The position numbers and the translations under genes are program-made. A stretch of 29,463 nucleotides of DNA, from NCBI GenBank assembly GCA_003241485.1, contig QFQD01000068.1, positions 1-29,463 on the forward strand, written 5' to 3'. Positions 7,857 to 16,478 of the stretch are shown here, piece by piece. Numbering within the stretch: position 1 is the stretch's first letter; each line of letters opens with the position of its first letter. The notes beneath the pieces were generated by a model. The model was not told the origin of the DNA. It made no database searches and saw only the letters and a list, made by a program, of their open reading frames with translations. The stretch comes from Ancylobacter novellus. GTDB taxonomy: Bacteria; Pseudomonadota; Alphaproteobacteria; Rhizobiales; Xanthobacteraceae.

Positions 7857-8034
7857 CCCTGTCCCTGACCAGCGGAGGCGAAGCCGGAGCGCCGAGCCGG
7901 GATCCAGCGCAAGAATCCGCCGCAGGCGCTTCCAAACCCCTCGAAGTGATTCAGCCGCTGCGCGGAGTCTTGCGCTGGGTCCCGGATCTGCGCCGCACTA
8001 CGTGCAGCTTGTCCGGGACAGGCGAAAGCCTGCG
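7857..8034. repeat. Large intergenic palindrome, copy 2 of the repeat family
   Basis: A 32-bp inverted repeat with four mismatches pairs 7889-7920 with 7962-7993. Each arm carries the unit found at 5366-5502, including the core TGCGCTGGGTCCCGGATC at 7971-7988 and its near-complement at 7893-7910. The outer parts also match copy 1: AGCGGAGGCG at 7871-7880 and TTGTCCGGGACA at 8009-8020. The arm order is the reverse of copy 1, so the unit occurs as two opposed pairs. It fills most of the gap between the LysR gene and the flavoprotein gene. No transposase is nearby. Confidence 0.7.
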
Positions 8035-8039
8035 GGCAG

Positions 8040-9284
8040 CTACCGCCCGAGCAGGCTCTTCAGCTCGAAGCTCTCGTCGCCCGCCTGCGCGGGGGTGAGC
8101 GTGGTCGTGCCGGCGAGCAGGCGGCGGCCAAGCATGTGGTCGGCAGGGCGGTTGACGCTCTCAATGGCGGTCAGCACGTCGTCGCGGAAGCGAAACACCG
8201 AGAAGCGGCGGGAGCCGGGGTCGCCGCGCAGCACCGCGCGATCTGTCGGGCCGGCGAGGCCGACGATCTGCAGCTTCAGGTCCGCCTGATCGCTCCAGAA
8301 CCACGGCACCGCCTCGAACGGCACGGATTTCCCGGTGAGCCGGCCGGCGAGGCAGCGCGCCTGATCGACCGCGTTCTGCACCGATTCCAGCCGCACCATT
8401 GCAGGTTCATTTTGGCCTCCGGCGAAGCGGCTGGGATACGCCACCGCGTCGCCCAGCGCCGAGATGGCGGGATCCTTGGTCGCCAGATGCGCGTCGACCA
8501 CGATTCCATTGGCCACTTCCAGCCCGGCATCCGCCGCCAGCTCGACATTCGGCACCACGCCGATGCCGACCAGCACGAAATCGGCGGGGTGGACGGTACC
8601 GTCGGTGGTCGCCACGCCAGTGACATGACCGCCCGCGCCTTCCAGCCCGATGACACCGGCGCCCAGCAACAGGCGCGTGCCCATGGCCTCATGCGCCTGC
8701 CCGAAGAAGGCCGACATTTCCGGCGACACCGCGCGACCGAGCGGGCGCATCGCCGCCTCGATCACCGTGACCGGGTGGCCGAGGGCGCGCGCCACGGCGG
8801 CGAATTCCAGCCCGATGAAGCCGGCGCCGATCACCACCACGTTGCGGGCTTTCGCGAGGTCCGCCTTCAAGGCGTCCGCATCCGCCCGCGTGCGCAGATA
8901 ATAGACCCCCGAAAGCTCGCGGCCCGGCACCGGCAGTGGCCGATTACGCGCGCCGGTGGCGAGGATGAGATGGTCGTAGCCCAGCTCGCGGCCATCTTCG
9001 AGCGAGAGGCGGCGCTCGAAGCGGTTGATGGCGCTGGCGCGGCCCTCCACCAGCTCGATGCGGTGGTCGGCATAGAAGGCGGCGGCGCGCAGCTCGATCT
9101 GCTCGATGCCGGCATCGCCCTTCATATAGGCCTTGGAGAGCGGCGGGCGCTGGTAAGGCAGTCCCGGCTCCTCGCCGACAAGACTCACCCGGCCCTGATA
9201 GCCGGCCTCGCGCAGCGACGCGGCAGCCTGAAAGCCGCCCTGCCCCGCGCCGACAATGACGATGCCGTCCGACACTTCGCTCAT
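8040..9284 (-). CDS. FAD-dependent ferredoxin reductase-like oxidoreductase
   Basis: This 414-residue cytoplasmic flavoprotein is of the rubredoxin/ferredoxin/putidaredoxin-reductase type. It has an FAD-binding GAGQGG near 12-17, PYQRPPLSKAYMKG near 43-56, LILATGARNRPLPVPG near 106-121, a second Rossmann motif GAGFIG for NAD(P)H near 153-158, and the FAD-closing ALGDA near 276-280. A C-terminal reductase domain (WFWSDQADLKLQIVGLAG) follows after about residue 320. Such enzymes pass electrons from NAD(P)H to a ferredoxin that feeds an oxygenase or P450. No ferredoxin or oxygenase gene is present in the window, so the partner is unknown. Its start overlaps the preceding acyltransferase stop by four bases (ATGA, 9281-9284). 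Confidence 0.88.
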   Translation of the reverse strand: MSEVSDGIVIVGAGQGGFQAAASLREAGYQGRVSLVGEEPGLPYQRPPLSKAYMKGDAGIEQIELRAAAFYADHRIELVEGRASAINRFERRLSLEDGRELGYDHLILATGARNRPLPVPGRELSGVYYLRTRADADALKADLAKARNVVVIGAGFIGLEFAAVARALGHPVTVIEAAMRPLGRAVSPEMSAFFGQAHEAMGTRLLLGAGVIGLEGAGGHVTGVATTDGTVHPADFVLVGIGVVPNVELAADAGLEVANGIVVDAHLATKDPAISALGDAVAYPSRFAGGQNEPAMVRLESVQNAVDQARCLAGRLTGKSVPFEAVPWFWSDQADLKLQIVGLAGPTDRAVLRGDPGSRRFSVFRFRDDVLTAIESVNRPADHMLGRRLLAGTTTLTPAQAGDESFELKSLLGR

Positions 9285-10012
9285 GCTGCACTCGCCTCTT
9301 CACGCGCCCGCGCCACCAGCCGGTCGCGCTCGTCATAGATCGCCATGGTGATCCGCGCCATGAACTCGGCATCCGGCAGGCCGGGCGGAATGGGCGGCAG
9401 CAGCGAGACGGTGATCTCGCCGGGATGAATGGTGAAGCTGCGCGCGGGCCAGAACAGGCCGGCGTTGTTCACCATCGGCACCACGGGCAGCCCGAGCGCC
9501 TTGTAGAGCAGCAGCACGCCGCGCTGCAGTTCGGCGCGCGTGTCCACCGGCTGGCGGGTGCCTTCGGGGAAAATGAGCAGGCTGCGCCCCTCGGCCGCCG
9601 CCGCGCGCCCCTCGCGGAACATCTGCTTCACCGCCGCGCCCCCACCCGCGCGGTCGATGGCGATCATCGGCGATGCCTTGAGGAACCAGCCGAACACCGG
9701 GATCCGGTAGAGCTCTTTCTTCAGCACGATGGCGACATCGGGCACCAGCGTCGCAGCGGCAATGGTCTCGAAGGTCGACTGATGGTTGGCGATGTAGAGC
9801 ACCGGCCCGGCCGGGCGGTTCTCCGTGCCGATGACACGGCAGGAGACGCCGACGAGGCGCAGGATCGCCAGCACGCCATCCGCCCAGAAGCGCGAGAAGC
9901 GGCGGGTGGTCTTCGGGTCGTTGCGCAGCGCGTAATAGGGAATGGTCGGCGCCAGCAGCAGCGTCCACAGGACCAGCAGCAGAAGGAAGAGCGAGGAGCG
10001 CAGGCGGGACAT
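9281..10012 (-). CDS. 1-acyl-sn-glycerol-3-phosphate acyltransferase (PlsC family)
   Basis: This 243-residue membrane-associated acyltransferase has one N-terminal hydrophobic segment (about 7-27). The catalytic motif is NHQSTFE (His77, Glu82), an HX4E form of the usual HX4D motif. It is followed by the substrate-binding block IFPEGTR (147-153) and a late VVPMVNNAG (177-185). It should add the second acyl chain to lysophosphatidic acid in phospholipid synthesis. The ATG at 10012 follows AGGA-rich sequence only weakly, but it gives the expected family length. It precedes and overlaps the ferredoxin-reductase-like gene by 4 bp, a coupling with no obvious metabolic logic. It could instead act on another acyl acceptor (ornithine lipid or hopanoid-related), but nothing in the sequence shows this. 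Confidence 0.85.
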   Translation of the reverse strand: MSRLRSSLFLLLLVLWTLLLAPTIPYYALRNDPKTTRRFSRFWADGVLAILRLVGVSCRVIGTENRPAGPVLYIANHQSTFETIAAATLVPDVAIVLKKELYRIPVFGWFLKASPMIAIDRAGGGAAVKQMFREGRAAAAEGRSLLIFPEGTRQPVDTRAELQRGVLLLYKALGLPVVPMVNNAGLFWPARSFTIHPGEITVSLLPPIPPGLPDAEFMARITMAIYDERDRLVARAREEASAA

Positions 10013-10111
10013 GGGTTCGGCGGGTTGGACAGCGACAGAGCGGGTCTAGCAGATCGGGCGGCGCGACGGAAAGGGCGGCACGGGGCGCGGCGAGAAGAGC
10101 ACCTGGCCGCC

Positions 10112-10137
10112 ATCCCGGCACGGTGCAGAGCCGGGAT
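10112..10137. other. Hairpin in the gap between adenine deaminase and plsC-like genes
   Basis: ATCCCGGC/GCCGGGAT forms a perfect 8-bp stem with a 10-nt loop in the 164-bp gap (10013-10176). It lies after the adenine deaminase stop on the minus strand but lacks a U-tract. It may be a factor-assisted terminator or a decayed piece of the palindromic repeat family. No clear promoter elements were recognised in the rest of the gap. Confidence 0.35.
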
Positions 10138-10176
10138 CATCCCGCCGGGCCGTCCGGGAGGACGCCAAGAGGCATC

Positions 10177-11916
10177 TCACCCCTTCGCCCGCCCCGGCGA
10201 GCCCTGCGGCTCCAGCAGCGCGAAATGGTCGACGTCGAACATGCCGAAATCGGTGATCTTCAGATGCGGGATAACCGGCAGCGGCAGGAAGGCGACCTGC
10301 AGGAAGGGCTCGGCCAGCACGACGCCGAGCGCCTTGGCCGCGGCACGCAGCGGGATGAGCGCGTCGTGCACTTCCTCGAACGTGCCGGTGGCCATCAGCC
10401 CGGCGACGGGCAGCGCGAGCTCGGCGGTGACCTTGCCGGCCTCGGCGACAACGAAGCCGCCCTTCAGTTCGATCAGCCGGTTCACCGCCACCGCCATGTC
10501 GGCCTCGTCGGCGCCGACGACGCAGATATTGTGGCTGTCATGCCCCACCGAGGAGGCGATGGCGCCGCGCTTCATGCCGAAGCCATGCACGAAGCCGCGG
10601 CCGATATTGCGGTTCTTGCCATGGCGCGCGACGACGCAGACCTTCACCGCATCCTTGTCGAGATCGACCTGCTTCTCGCCATCGACCACCGGCAGGTCGA
10701 GCGCCACATCCTCGGTGATGATGCGGCCCGGCACCACGCCCATCACCCGCGTCGCACTCGTCTCGGCGGGGATGCGGAAATCGGACGGCGCCACCTTCTC
10801 CGCCTTCATCGACTGGAGCCCGACCGGCGCGACGGGCGTGCGCGTGGCGAAGAGCTCGGGCGTCACCAGCCGGCCGGCGGCGATGACATGGCGCACCGAG
10901 CAGGCTTCGAGATCGTCGACCAGCACGATGTCCGCGCGCCGGCCCGGCGCGATGAGACCGCGATCGGTGAGCCCGAAGGCGTTGGCCGCCGACCAGCTCG
11001 CGACGCGGTAGACATGGTGCAGCGGCGCGCCATGGGCGATGGCGGTGCGGATCATGAAGTCGAGATGGCCTTCCTCGGCGATGTCGAGCGGGTTGCGGTC
11101 ATCAGTGCAGAAGGCGAGGAAGGCTGAGGTGTCGGGCGAAATCAGTGGGATCAGCGCGTGCAGGTCCTTGGAGACCGAGCCCTCGCGGATCAGCACCGTC
11201 ATGCCCTTCATCAACTTCTCGCGGGCCTCGGCCAGCGTGGTGGCCTCATGCTCCGTGCGGATGCCGGCGGCGATATAGCCGTTGAGGTCGCGCCCCACGA
11301 GCAGCGGCGCATGGCCGTCAATGTGCCCGTCCGAAAAGGCCTCGATCTTGGCGAGGCAACCTTCGTCCTTGAACAGAACGCCGGGGAAATTCATGAACTC
11401 GGCGAGGCCGATGCCCGAGGAGTGCCCGCGCAGGGCGACGAGGTCGGCGGCTGAAAGCTCCGCGCCGGAGGTCTCGAAGGCGGTGGCCGGCACACAGGAG
11501 GACAGCTGCACCCGCAGATCCATGATGGTCTGCTCGGCGCAGCGCTGGAAGTACGCGATGCCCTCCGCACCCAGCACGTTGGCGATCTCGTGCGGGTCGC
11601 AGATCGCCGTGGTGACGCCATGCGGCAGCACGCAGCGGTCGAATTCCAGCGGTGTGACGAGGGAGGATTCGACATGCAGATGGGTGTCGATGAAGCCCGG
11701 CACGGCGTAGAGGCCGGAACCGTCGATCACCTGCGTGCCCTCATAGACGTCATAGGTGCCGACGATGCGGTCGCCGACAATGGCGATGTCGGTCTCGCTG
11801 ATCGTGCCGGTGATGACGTCCAGCAGGCGAACGCCCTTGACGACGACGTCCGCCGGCGCGACGCCGCGTCCGGCATCGATGAAGCGGCCGATCGCGGCGG
11901 CGGACAGCTTGGTCAT
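10177..11916 (-). CDS. ade: Adenine deaminase
   Basis: This 579-residue metal-dependent amidohydrolase converts adenine to hypoxanthine and ammonia in purine salvage. The start at 11916 (MTKLSAAAIG) is preceded by GGAAGGAA 8 bases upstream. The N-terminal composite domain leads to the metal motif PGFIDTHLHVESS (73-85, His79 and His81), then ICDPHEIANVLG (105-116), and CTDDRNP in the second half of the barrel. SWSAANAFGL, GLIAPGRRADIVLVDDL and VGHDSHNICVVG are further blocks typical of the Ade family. The length is normal. It starts 4 bp after the stop of the aldo/keto reductase gene, so the two are co-transcribed. The adenine deaminase call is firm from the PGFIDTHLHVES and CDPHEIANV blocks. 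Confidence 0.93.
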   Translation of the reverse strand: MTKLSAAAIGRFIDAGRGVAPADVVVKGVRLLDVITGTISETDIAIVGDRIVGTYDVYEGTQVIDGSGLYAVPGFIDTHLHVESSLVTPLEFDRCVLPHGVTTAICDPHEIANVLGAEGIAYFQRCAEQTIMDLRVQLSSCVPATAFETSGAELSAADLVALRGHSSGIGLAEFMNFPGVLFKDEGCLAKIEAFSDGHIDGHAPLLVGRDLNGYIAAGIRTEHEATTLAEAREKLMKGMTVLIREGSVSKDLHALIPLISPDTSAFLAFCTDDRNPLDIAEEGHLDFMIRTAIAHGAPLHHVYRVASWSAANAFGLTDRGLIAPGRRADIVLVDDLEACSVRHVIAAGRLVTPELFATRTPVAPVGLQSMKAEKVAPSDFRIPAETSATRVMGVVPGRIITEDVALDLPVVDGEKQVDLDKDAVKVCVVARHGKNRNIGRGFVHGFGMKRGAIASSVGHDSHNICVVGADEADMAVAVNRLIELKGGFVVAEAGKVTAELALPVAGLMATGTFEEVHDALIPLRAAAKALGVVLAEPFLQVAFLPLPVIPHLKITDFGMFDVDHFALLEPQGSPGRAKG

Positions 11917-11920
11917 CGGT

Positions 11921-12880
11921 TCATTCCTTCCAGGCGCTGGCGGCATCGAGGCGGGCGACCTCGGCTGCGCTCAGTTGAAGGCCGGCGGAAGCGATGAGGT
12001 CGCCAAGCTGCTCGACCTTCGAGGCGCTGGCGATCGGCGCGGTGATGCTGGGGCGCGCCATGATCCAGGCGAGCGCGACCTGCGTCGGCGTCGCGTTGCG
12101 GGCGGCGGCCACCTCGTCCAGCGCGGCGAGGATGCGCGTGCCGCGCGCGTTGAGATATTTGCCGACGATCTCCTCGCCGCGCACGCTCTTTCGCGCATCG
12201 GCCGTTTCGCGATATTTGCCGGTGAGGAAGCCGGCGGCGAGCGAGAAATAGGTGACGACGCCGAGCCCGTTGCGCTGGCAGATCGGCTCGATCTCGCTCT
12301 CATAGCCCTCGCGCTCGCACAGATTGTATTCCGGCTGGAACACCTCGTAGCGCGGCAGTTTTTCCCGCGCGGAGACGGCGAGGGCATCGAACAGGCGCGA
12401 GGCGGTCAGGTTGGAGGCGCCGATGAGGCGCACCTTGCCGGCCTTTATCAGTTCCTCATAGGTCGCCAGCACGTCCTCGAACGGCGTGTCCGGGTCGTCC
12501 CAGTGCGAGAAATACAGGTCGATATGGTCGGTCTGCAGCCGCTTCAGCGAGGCCTCGACAGCGCTGCGGACATAATCCGGCGCGAGGCAGACACGGCCGC
12601 GGCCCATGTCGGAACCCACCTTGGTGGCCAGGACGATCCGGTCGCGATTGCCGCGCGCCTTCATCCATTTGCCGATGATGGTCTCGGACTCGCCGCCCTC
12701 ATTGCCGCTCGCCCAGCGCGAATAGACATCCGCCGTGTCGATGAAGTTGAAGCCCGCCTCGAACAGGCCGTCGAGCAGCCGGAAGGAGGTGGCCTCATCG
12801 GCGGTCCATCCGAAAACGTTGCCGCCGAAACAGAGCGGCGGGACCAGAATGTCGGACTGGCCAAGGCGGCGAAGTTCCAT
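11921..12880 (-). CDS. Aldo/keto reductase
   Basis: This 319-residue NADPH-dependent oxidoreductase is of the YajO/Kv-beta-like branch. The catalytic tetrad is visible: Asp48 in FIDTAD, Tyr53 in DVYSRW, Lys87 in ATKVG and His126 in YFSHWD. A C-terminal NADPH-binding block follows (ALAWIMARPSITAPIASASKVEQL). The start at 12880 is preceded by AGGAA 7 bases upstream. It ends four bases before the adenine deaminase start, so they form an operon. The substrate is unknown; the link with purine salvage may be only transcriptional. Confidence 0.88.
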   Translation of the reverse strand: MELRRLGQSDILVPPLCFGGNVFGWTADEATSFRLLDGLFEAGFNFIDTADVYSRWASGNEGGESETIIGKWMKARGNRDRIVLATKVGSDMGRGRVCLAPDYVRSAVEASLKRLQTDHIDLYFSHWDDPDTPFEDVLATYEELIKAGKVRLIGASNLTASRLFDALAVSAREKLPRYEVFQPEYNLCEREGYESEIEPICQRNGLGVVTYFSLAAGFLTGKYRETADARKSVRGEEIVGKYLNARGTRILAALDEVAAARNATPTQVALAWIMARPSITAPIASASKVEQLGDLIASAGLQLSAAEVARLDAASAWKE

Positions 12881-12998
12881 GGGTCGTTCCTCTGGCTTCA
12901 CGTGCGGGGGAAATCTATGGCAGATCGCGCCTGCGGCCAGCCACCCCTGCGTTGTATCTTGGGCGCGTTATTTGTGGCCGGGATGACGGCAGTGCGCC

Positions 12999-13784
12999 TC
13001 AGAACCCGTCCTCGTCGCGGGTGCCGACTTCGATCAGCTCCACCGCATGGCGGTCGCACACTTCGCGCAGCGAGGGCGACGGAATGAGATCGGTGACGAA
13101 GGTGTCGACCTCCTCCATCGCGCCGATGCGCACCGGCGCCGAGCGCTCCAGCTTGGAGCGGTCGGCAACGAGAATGACCTGGCGCGCATTGTCGATGATC
13201 GCGCGGGCCACCTGCACCTCGCGATAGTCGAAATCGAGCAGCGTCCCGTCCTCCTCGATGGCGGACGCACCGATGACGGCATAGTCGACGCGAAACTGGC
13301 GCACGAAATCCACCGCTGCCGAGCCGATCACCGCGCCGTCCGCGTGGCGCACCGGGCCGCCGGCCATGATCAGCTCGATCTTGGGATGGCGGTAGAGCAG
13401 CGTCGCCACATTCAGGTTGTTGGTGATGACCAGAAGGTCCTCATGGTCGCCGAGCGCGCGGGCGACCTCTTCCGTCGTGGTGCCGATATTGATGAACAGC
13501 GAGGCGCGGTTCGGCACGATGCTGGCAGCGGCCTCCGCAATGGCGCGCTTGGCGCCCTGCGCCATCGCCCGGCGGGCCTCATAGGCGAGGTTCTCGACGC
13601 CCGAGGCGACAACCGCGCCACCATGCACGCGCGACATGAGCCGGCGCACGCACAGATCGTTGAGATCTTTGCGGATGGTCTGCGGCGAGACCTCGAAGCG
13701 GCCTGCAAGGTCGTCGACGCTCACGCGCCCTTGCGCGCGCGCCAGCACGAGAATGTCCTGCTGGCGTGATGAAATGGCATTCAT
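12999..13784 (-). CDS. DeoR-family transcriptional regulator (GlpR-like)
   Basis: This 261-residue regulator has an N-terminal DeoR helix-turn-helix (about 5-57: SSRQQDILVLARAQGRVSVD, then FEVSPQTIRKDLNDLCVRRL). A DeoRC effector domain (about 75-235) carries INIGTTTEEVARAL, VITNNLNVA, IMAGGPVRHADGAVIG and VDYAVIGASAIEEDGTLLDF, which are characteristic sugar-phosphate-sensing blocks. The family start MNAISSRQ at 13784 is used. Upstream codons in frame do not look like the family. It lies upstream of the aldo/keto reductase-adenine deaminase pair with a 118-bp gap on the same strand and may control it. GlpR-type proteins usually sense phosphorylated sugars or glycerol-3-phosphate; the effector here is unknown. 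Confidence 0.88.
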   Translation of the reverse strand: MNAISSRQQDILVLARAQGRVSVDDLAGRFEVSPQTIRKDLNDLCVRRLMSRVHGGAVVASGVENLAYEARRAMAQGAKRAIAEAAASIVPNRASLFINIGTTTEEVARALGDHEDLLVITNNLNVATLLYRHPKIELIMAGGPVRHADGAVIGSAAVDFVRQFRVDYAVIGASAIEEDGTLLDFDYREVQVARAIIDNARQVILVADRSKLERSAPVRIGAMEEVDTFVTDLIPSPSLREVCDRHAVELIEVGTRDEDGF

Positions 13785-13880
13785 TCCGCTTCGCTCGTTC
13801 CTGCCCCCGCGCTGGCGCGACGTCCGAGAGAATGATTCTGTCGTCCATCCTGCACAATGGCGCGGCCCGTGCAAACGCGG

Positions 13881-15308
13881 CTAGCTATGCGCACCGGTCC
13901 TGCCCGCCAGCAGCGCCTCGGCGCGGCGCTGCAATGCCGGGATGTCGGCCTTGCCGCCGGAGGTGCGTGGCCAGTCCTCCACCACAAGGAAACGCCGCGG
14001 CACCTTGGAGGCCGGCAGGAAGCGCCGGCAGTGCGCCCGCAGCCGCGCCGCCTCGCCGGCCCCCGGCCCGCGCAGCAGCGCGACCAGTTCCACCCCGCGC
14101 AGCGCATCCGGCAGGCCGAGCACGAGCGCCTCGTCGATGCCGGGCGCGGCCGCGAGCAGGGCCTCCACCTCTTCCGGGAAAACGTTCTGGCCGGCGGTCA
14201 CCAGCATGCGCCGCTCGCGGCCGGCGAGGGTGAGATATCCCGCCGCATCCAGCCGGCCATGATCGCCAATGGTGAGAAAGGCGCCCTCGCGCCGCGTCTC
14301 CGCGCCACCGCCGCAGGCATAGGCCTCGAACAGCATCTCGCTCGCGACCCAGATCGTGCCGGTCTCGCCCGCAGGCAGATCGCGCCCTTGCCCATCGCGA
14401 ATGCGCAGAGTGACACCGGGCGCGGCGCGCCCCACCGAACCGGCCGGCGCTTCCTCGCCGGGGCGAACGAGAGTGATGAAACTCATCTCCGAGGCGCCGT
14501 AGAATTCGGCGATGCCGGCATTGGGGAAAACAGCGGCAACGGTGGCGCGCGTCTCCGGGCGCCATTTCGCGCCGCTGACCATGATGCGCCGCACGCCGGG
14601 GCAGACGATCGCCTCGCTGGCCGCGACCTTTGTGAGCATCTGCAGCTGCGTCGGCGTGGCATAAAGAGCGGTGACGCCGTTGCGCGCGATAAGCTCCAGC
14701 GCTTCCAGCGGCACGAAATGACGCATCATCACCGCGCTCGCGCCGATATGCAGCGCGTGGACGACGCCATAGAGGTGCAGCGAGGCGGCCAGTCCGCCCG
14801 GCGCCAGCACGACATCGTCCGCCGACAGGCCGAACGCCTCCTCGCTCACCGCGAAGCTCTCGATCCAGGAGGCGTGCGTGCGCCGATAGCCCTTGGGGAC
14901 GCCGGTCGTGCCGGAGGTGAAGCCGACATAGAACGGCGCGGCGGGGGAAACCGGCACGGCGGGAGCGGGCGGCAGTTGCGGCATCGGGCCGGCCGCCAGC
15001 GTCAGCGTGGGTGCCAGCGCGCTGTCGATGGCCGCGCGATAGCCGGGCGGCCAGGCGGGATCATAGACCTGTGCCACCCGGCCGCCGGTGGCACAGGCGA
15101 AGAAGGCGGCGACGAGTTCCGGCGCATTGCCCATGGCGAGCGCCACGCCCGCGCCCGGCGGCACTTGCGCGCCAATGGCGCCGCGCCAGCGTGCAACCGC
15201 CTCCGCAAAGGCCGACCGGCTCATCACCTCCTGCCCGCAGGCGAGAGCGGGGCGCGAAGGGGCCTCGCGTGCCAGCGCGTCGAGCCGGTCGCCGATGCTG
15301 CGGGTCAC
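13881..15308 (-). CDS. AMP-dependent acyl-CoA synthetase, last gene of bioMNY operon
   Basis: This is an ANL-superfamily enzyme of about 475 residues that activates a carboxylic acid to acyl-AMP and then acyl-CoA. Motifs are the ATP-binding FTSGTTGVPKG, VSGAKWRPE, FYGASEMSF, the hinge region GDHGRLDAAGYLTLAGRERR and, near the C-terminus, the catalytic lysine in TSGGKADI. The start is taken as GTG at 15308, four bases after the bioY stop; there is no clear Shine-Dalgarno, so coupling to bioY translation is likely. It is shorter than typical long-chain enzymes (about 540-560 residues). Placement directly behind a biotin transporter suggests a role with pimelate, biotin or a related acid, but the true substrate is unknown. 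Confidence 0.85.
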   Translation of the reverse strand: MTRSIGDRLDALAREAPSRPALACGQEVMSRSAFAEAVARWRGAIGAQVPPGAGVALAMGNAPELVAAFFACATGGRVAQVYDPAWPPGYRAAIDSALAPTLTLAAGPMPQLPPAPAVPVSPAAPFYVGFTSGTTGVPKGYRRTHASWIESFAVSEEAFGLSADDVVLAPGGLAASLHLYGVVHALHIGASAVMMRHFVPLEALELIARNGVTALYATPTQLQMLTKVAASEAIVCPGVRRIMVSGAKWRPETRATVAAVFPNAGIAEFYGASEMSFITLVRPGEEAPAGSVGRAAPGVTLRIRDGQGRDLPAGETGTIWVASEMLFEAYACGGGAETRREGAFLTIGDHGRLDAAGYLTLAGRERRMLVTAGQNVFPEEVEALLAAAPGIDEALVLGLPDALRGVELVALLRGPGAGEAARLRAHCRRFLPASKVPRRFLVVEDWPRTSGGKADIPALQRRAEALLAGRTGAHS

Positions 15309-15312
15309 GGTG

Positions 15313-15870
15313 TCAGCGCGCGCGCGACAGCAAGGCCTCGGGCATGCCGCGCGCCACCGTCTGCGCCACCAACGCGGTGAGGATAGCCTTGAGGGTATCG
15401 CCGGGAATGAAGACCATGGAGGCCTTCGCCGCATCGAAGAGCGACAGATTCGCCCGCAGCGAGAGTCCGGCGATGCCGAAGGCATAGAGCACCACGATGC
15501 CGCCGATCACCGAGGCGAGCAGCGCCGCCGGGAATACCGGGGCCTTGCGCAACATCTGCATGATCGAGCCGGCGACGAAGGCGCCCGGGATCCAGCCGAT
15601 AAGGAAGCCGACCGTCGGGCTGAAGAAGACGCCGAGCCCGCCACGCCCGCCGGCGAGGAGCGGCGCGCCGAGCGCGACGACAAACACCACCAGCAGCACG
15701 GCGAGCGCCCCCCGCGTCGCTCCCAGCATCACGCCCGCCAGCATGACGCCCATGGTCTGCGCGGTGATCGGCACGCCGGGGACGAACGGAATATCGAATT
15801 TCGGCAGGAGTCCCAGCACCGCGATAATCGCCGCATAGAGCGCGATCTGGACGAGCGAGCGATCCTTCAT
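15313..15870 (-). CDS. bioY: Biotin transporter substrate-binding subunit
   Basis: This 185-residue hydrophobic S-component of the biotin ECF transporter has about six membrane helices. The first (LVQIALYAAIIAVLGLLPKF) leads into the conserved VPGVPITAQTMGVMLAG block (about 31-47). GGRGGLGVFFSPTVGFLIG (about 78-96) follows and VFIPGDTLKAIL is near the end; these are BioY hallmarks including biotin-pocket residues. ATG at 15870 overlaps the bioN stop by four bases. It works with BioM and BioN, encoded just upstream. No BioR-type TTAT-ATAA palindrome was seen ahead of the operon. Confidence 0.93.
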   Translation of the reverse strand: MKDRSLVQIALYAAIIAVLGLLPKFDIPFVPGVPITAQTMGVMLAGVMLGATRGALAVLLVVFVVALGAPLLAGGRGGLGVFFSPTVGFLIGWIPGAFVAGSIMQMLRKAPVFPAALLASVIGGIVVLYAFGIAGLSLRANLSLFDAAKASMVFIPGDTLKAILTALVAQTVARGMPEALLSRAR

Positions 15871-16478
15871 CGGCGATTTCCCTTCGGTGCGCCGCCACGC
15901 GCCGCCAGCGCCTCGGCGGCATGATGTGACAGGCGGAGCGTCTGAATACAGAACGGCGCGAGCAGGCGCCAGCCGCCGCGCCTGCCCGTACGGGCACGGT
16001 AGCTTTCTCCGAGTGCCTCCCACAGGGCAAAGAGCAGCGGCACGAAGCGCAGCATCATCGCCACCGCCAGCGCCACCGCGCGAGGCGACACGCCGAGAAG
16101 CGACAGCGGACGCAGGAGCGGCTCCACCGCGTCCATCATGTCGTCCATGCGGGTGGTCATGGTCACGGCATTGGCGAGCAGCACCATGGCGAGCAGCCGC
16201 AGGCACATGACGATGCCCTCGGCGAGACTGCCCATCCAGGCGTGCAGGCCGACCAGAATCGCCAGCAGCGGCAGCATCGGGCGCAGCAGCGCCATCTGGG
16301 CCAGCGCCTCCCGACCGAGGCTGACATAGAGGCCGAGCACGGCGACGAGCAGGCCGGCCATCAGCGGCAGGCTGTCCAAGGGGGTGGCAAGCAGGCTGAC
16401 CAGCGCGAGGAACAACAGCTTCCAGGCCGCCGGCACGTCATGCGCCCAGGTGTGGCGCGCGAGGTAGAGCGAGATCAC
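15867..16478 (-). CDS. bioN: Biotin ECF transporter transmembrane subunit
   Basis: This 203-residue T-component (EcfT/CbiQ family) couples ATP hydrolysis to BioY in the inner membrane. It has several hydrophobic spans (about 20-50, 60-80, 90-105, 135-155). Coupling helices carry arginine-containing signatures near YRARTG and the C-terminal ALAARGG. It starts with GTG at 16478 inside a GTGA overlap with the bioM stop and ends in an ATGA overlap with bioY, so all three subunits are translationally coupled. The short length fits BioN. Confidence 0.9.
   Translation of the reverse strand: MISLYLARHTWAHDVPAAWKLLFLALVSLLATPLDSLPLMAGLLVAVLGLYVSLGREALAQMALLRPMLPLLAILVGLHAWMGSLAEGIVMCLRLLAMVLLANAVTMTTRMDDMMDAVEPLLRPLSLLGVSPRAVALAVAMMLRFVPLLFALWEALGESYRARTGRRGGWRLLAPFCIQTLRLSHHAAEALAARGGAPKGNRR

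Noticed and set aside
11756..13087. Long plus-strand frame opposite the aldo/keto reductase gene
   Set aside because: Antisense to a gene with a full catalytic tetrad; low-complexity Arg/Ala/Gly content.
13857..15380. Long plus-strand frame opposite the acyl-CoA synthetase gene
   Set aside because: Arg/Gly/Ala-rich mirror of a well-supported minus-strand enzyme gene; no ribosome site or recognisable domain.
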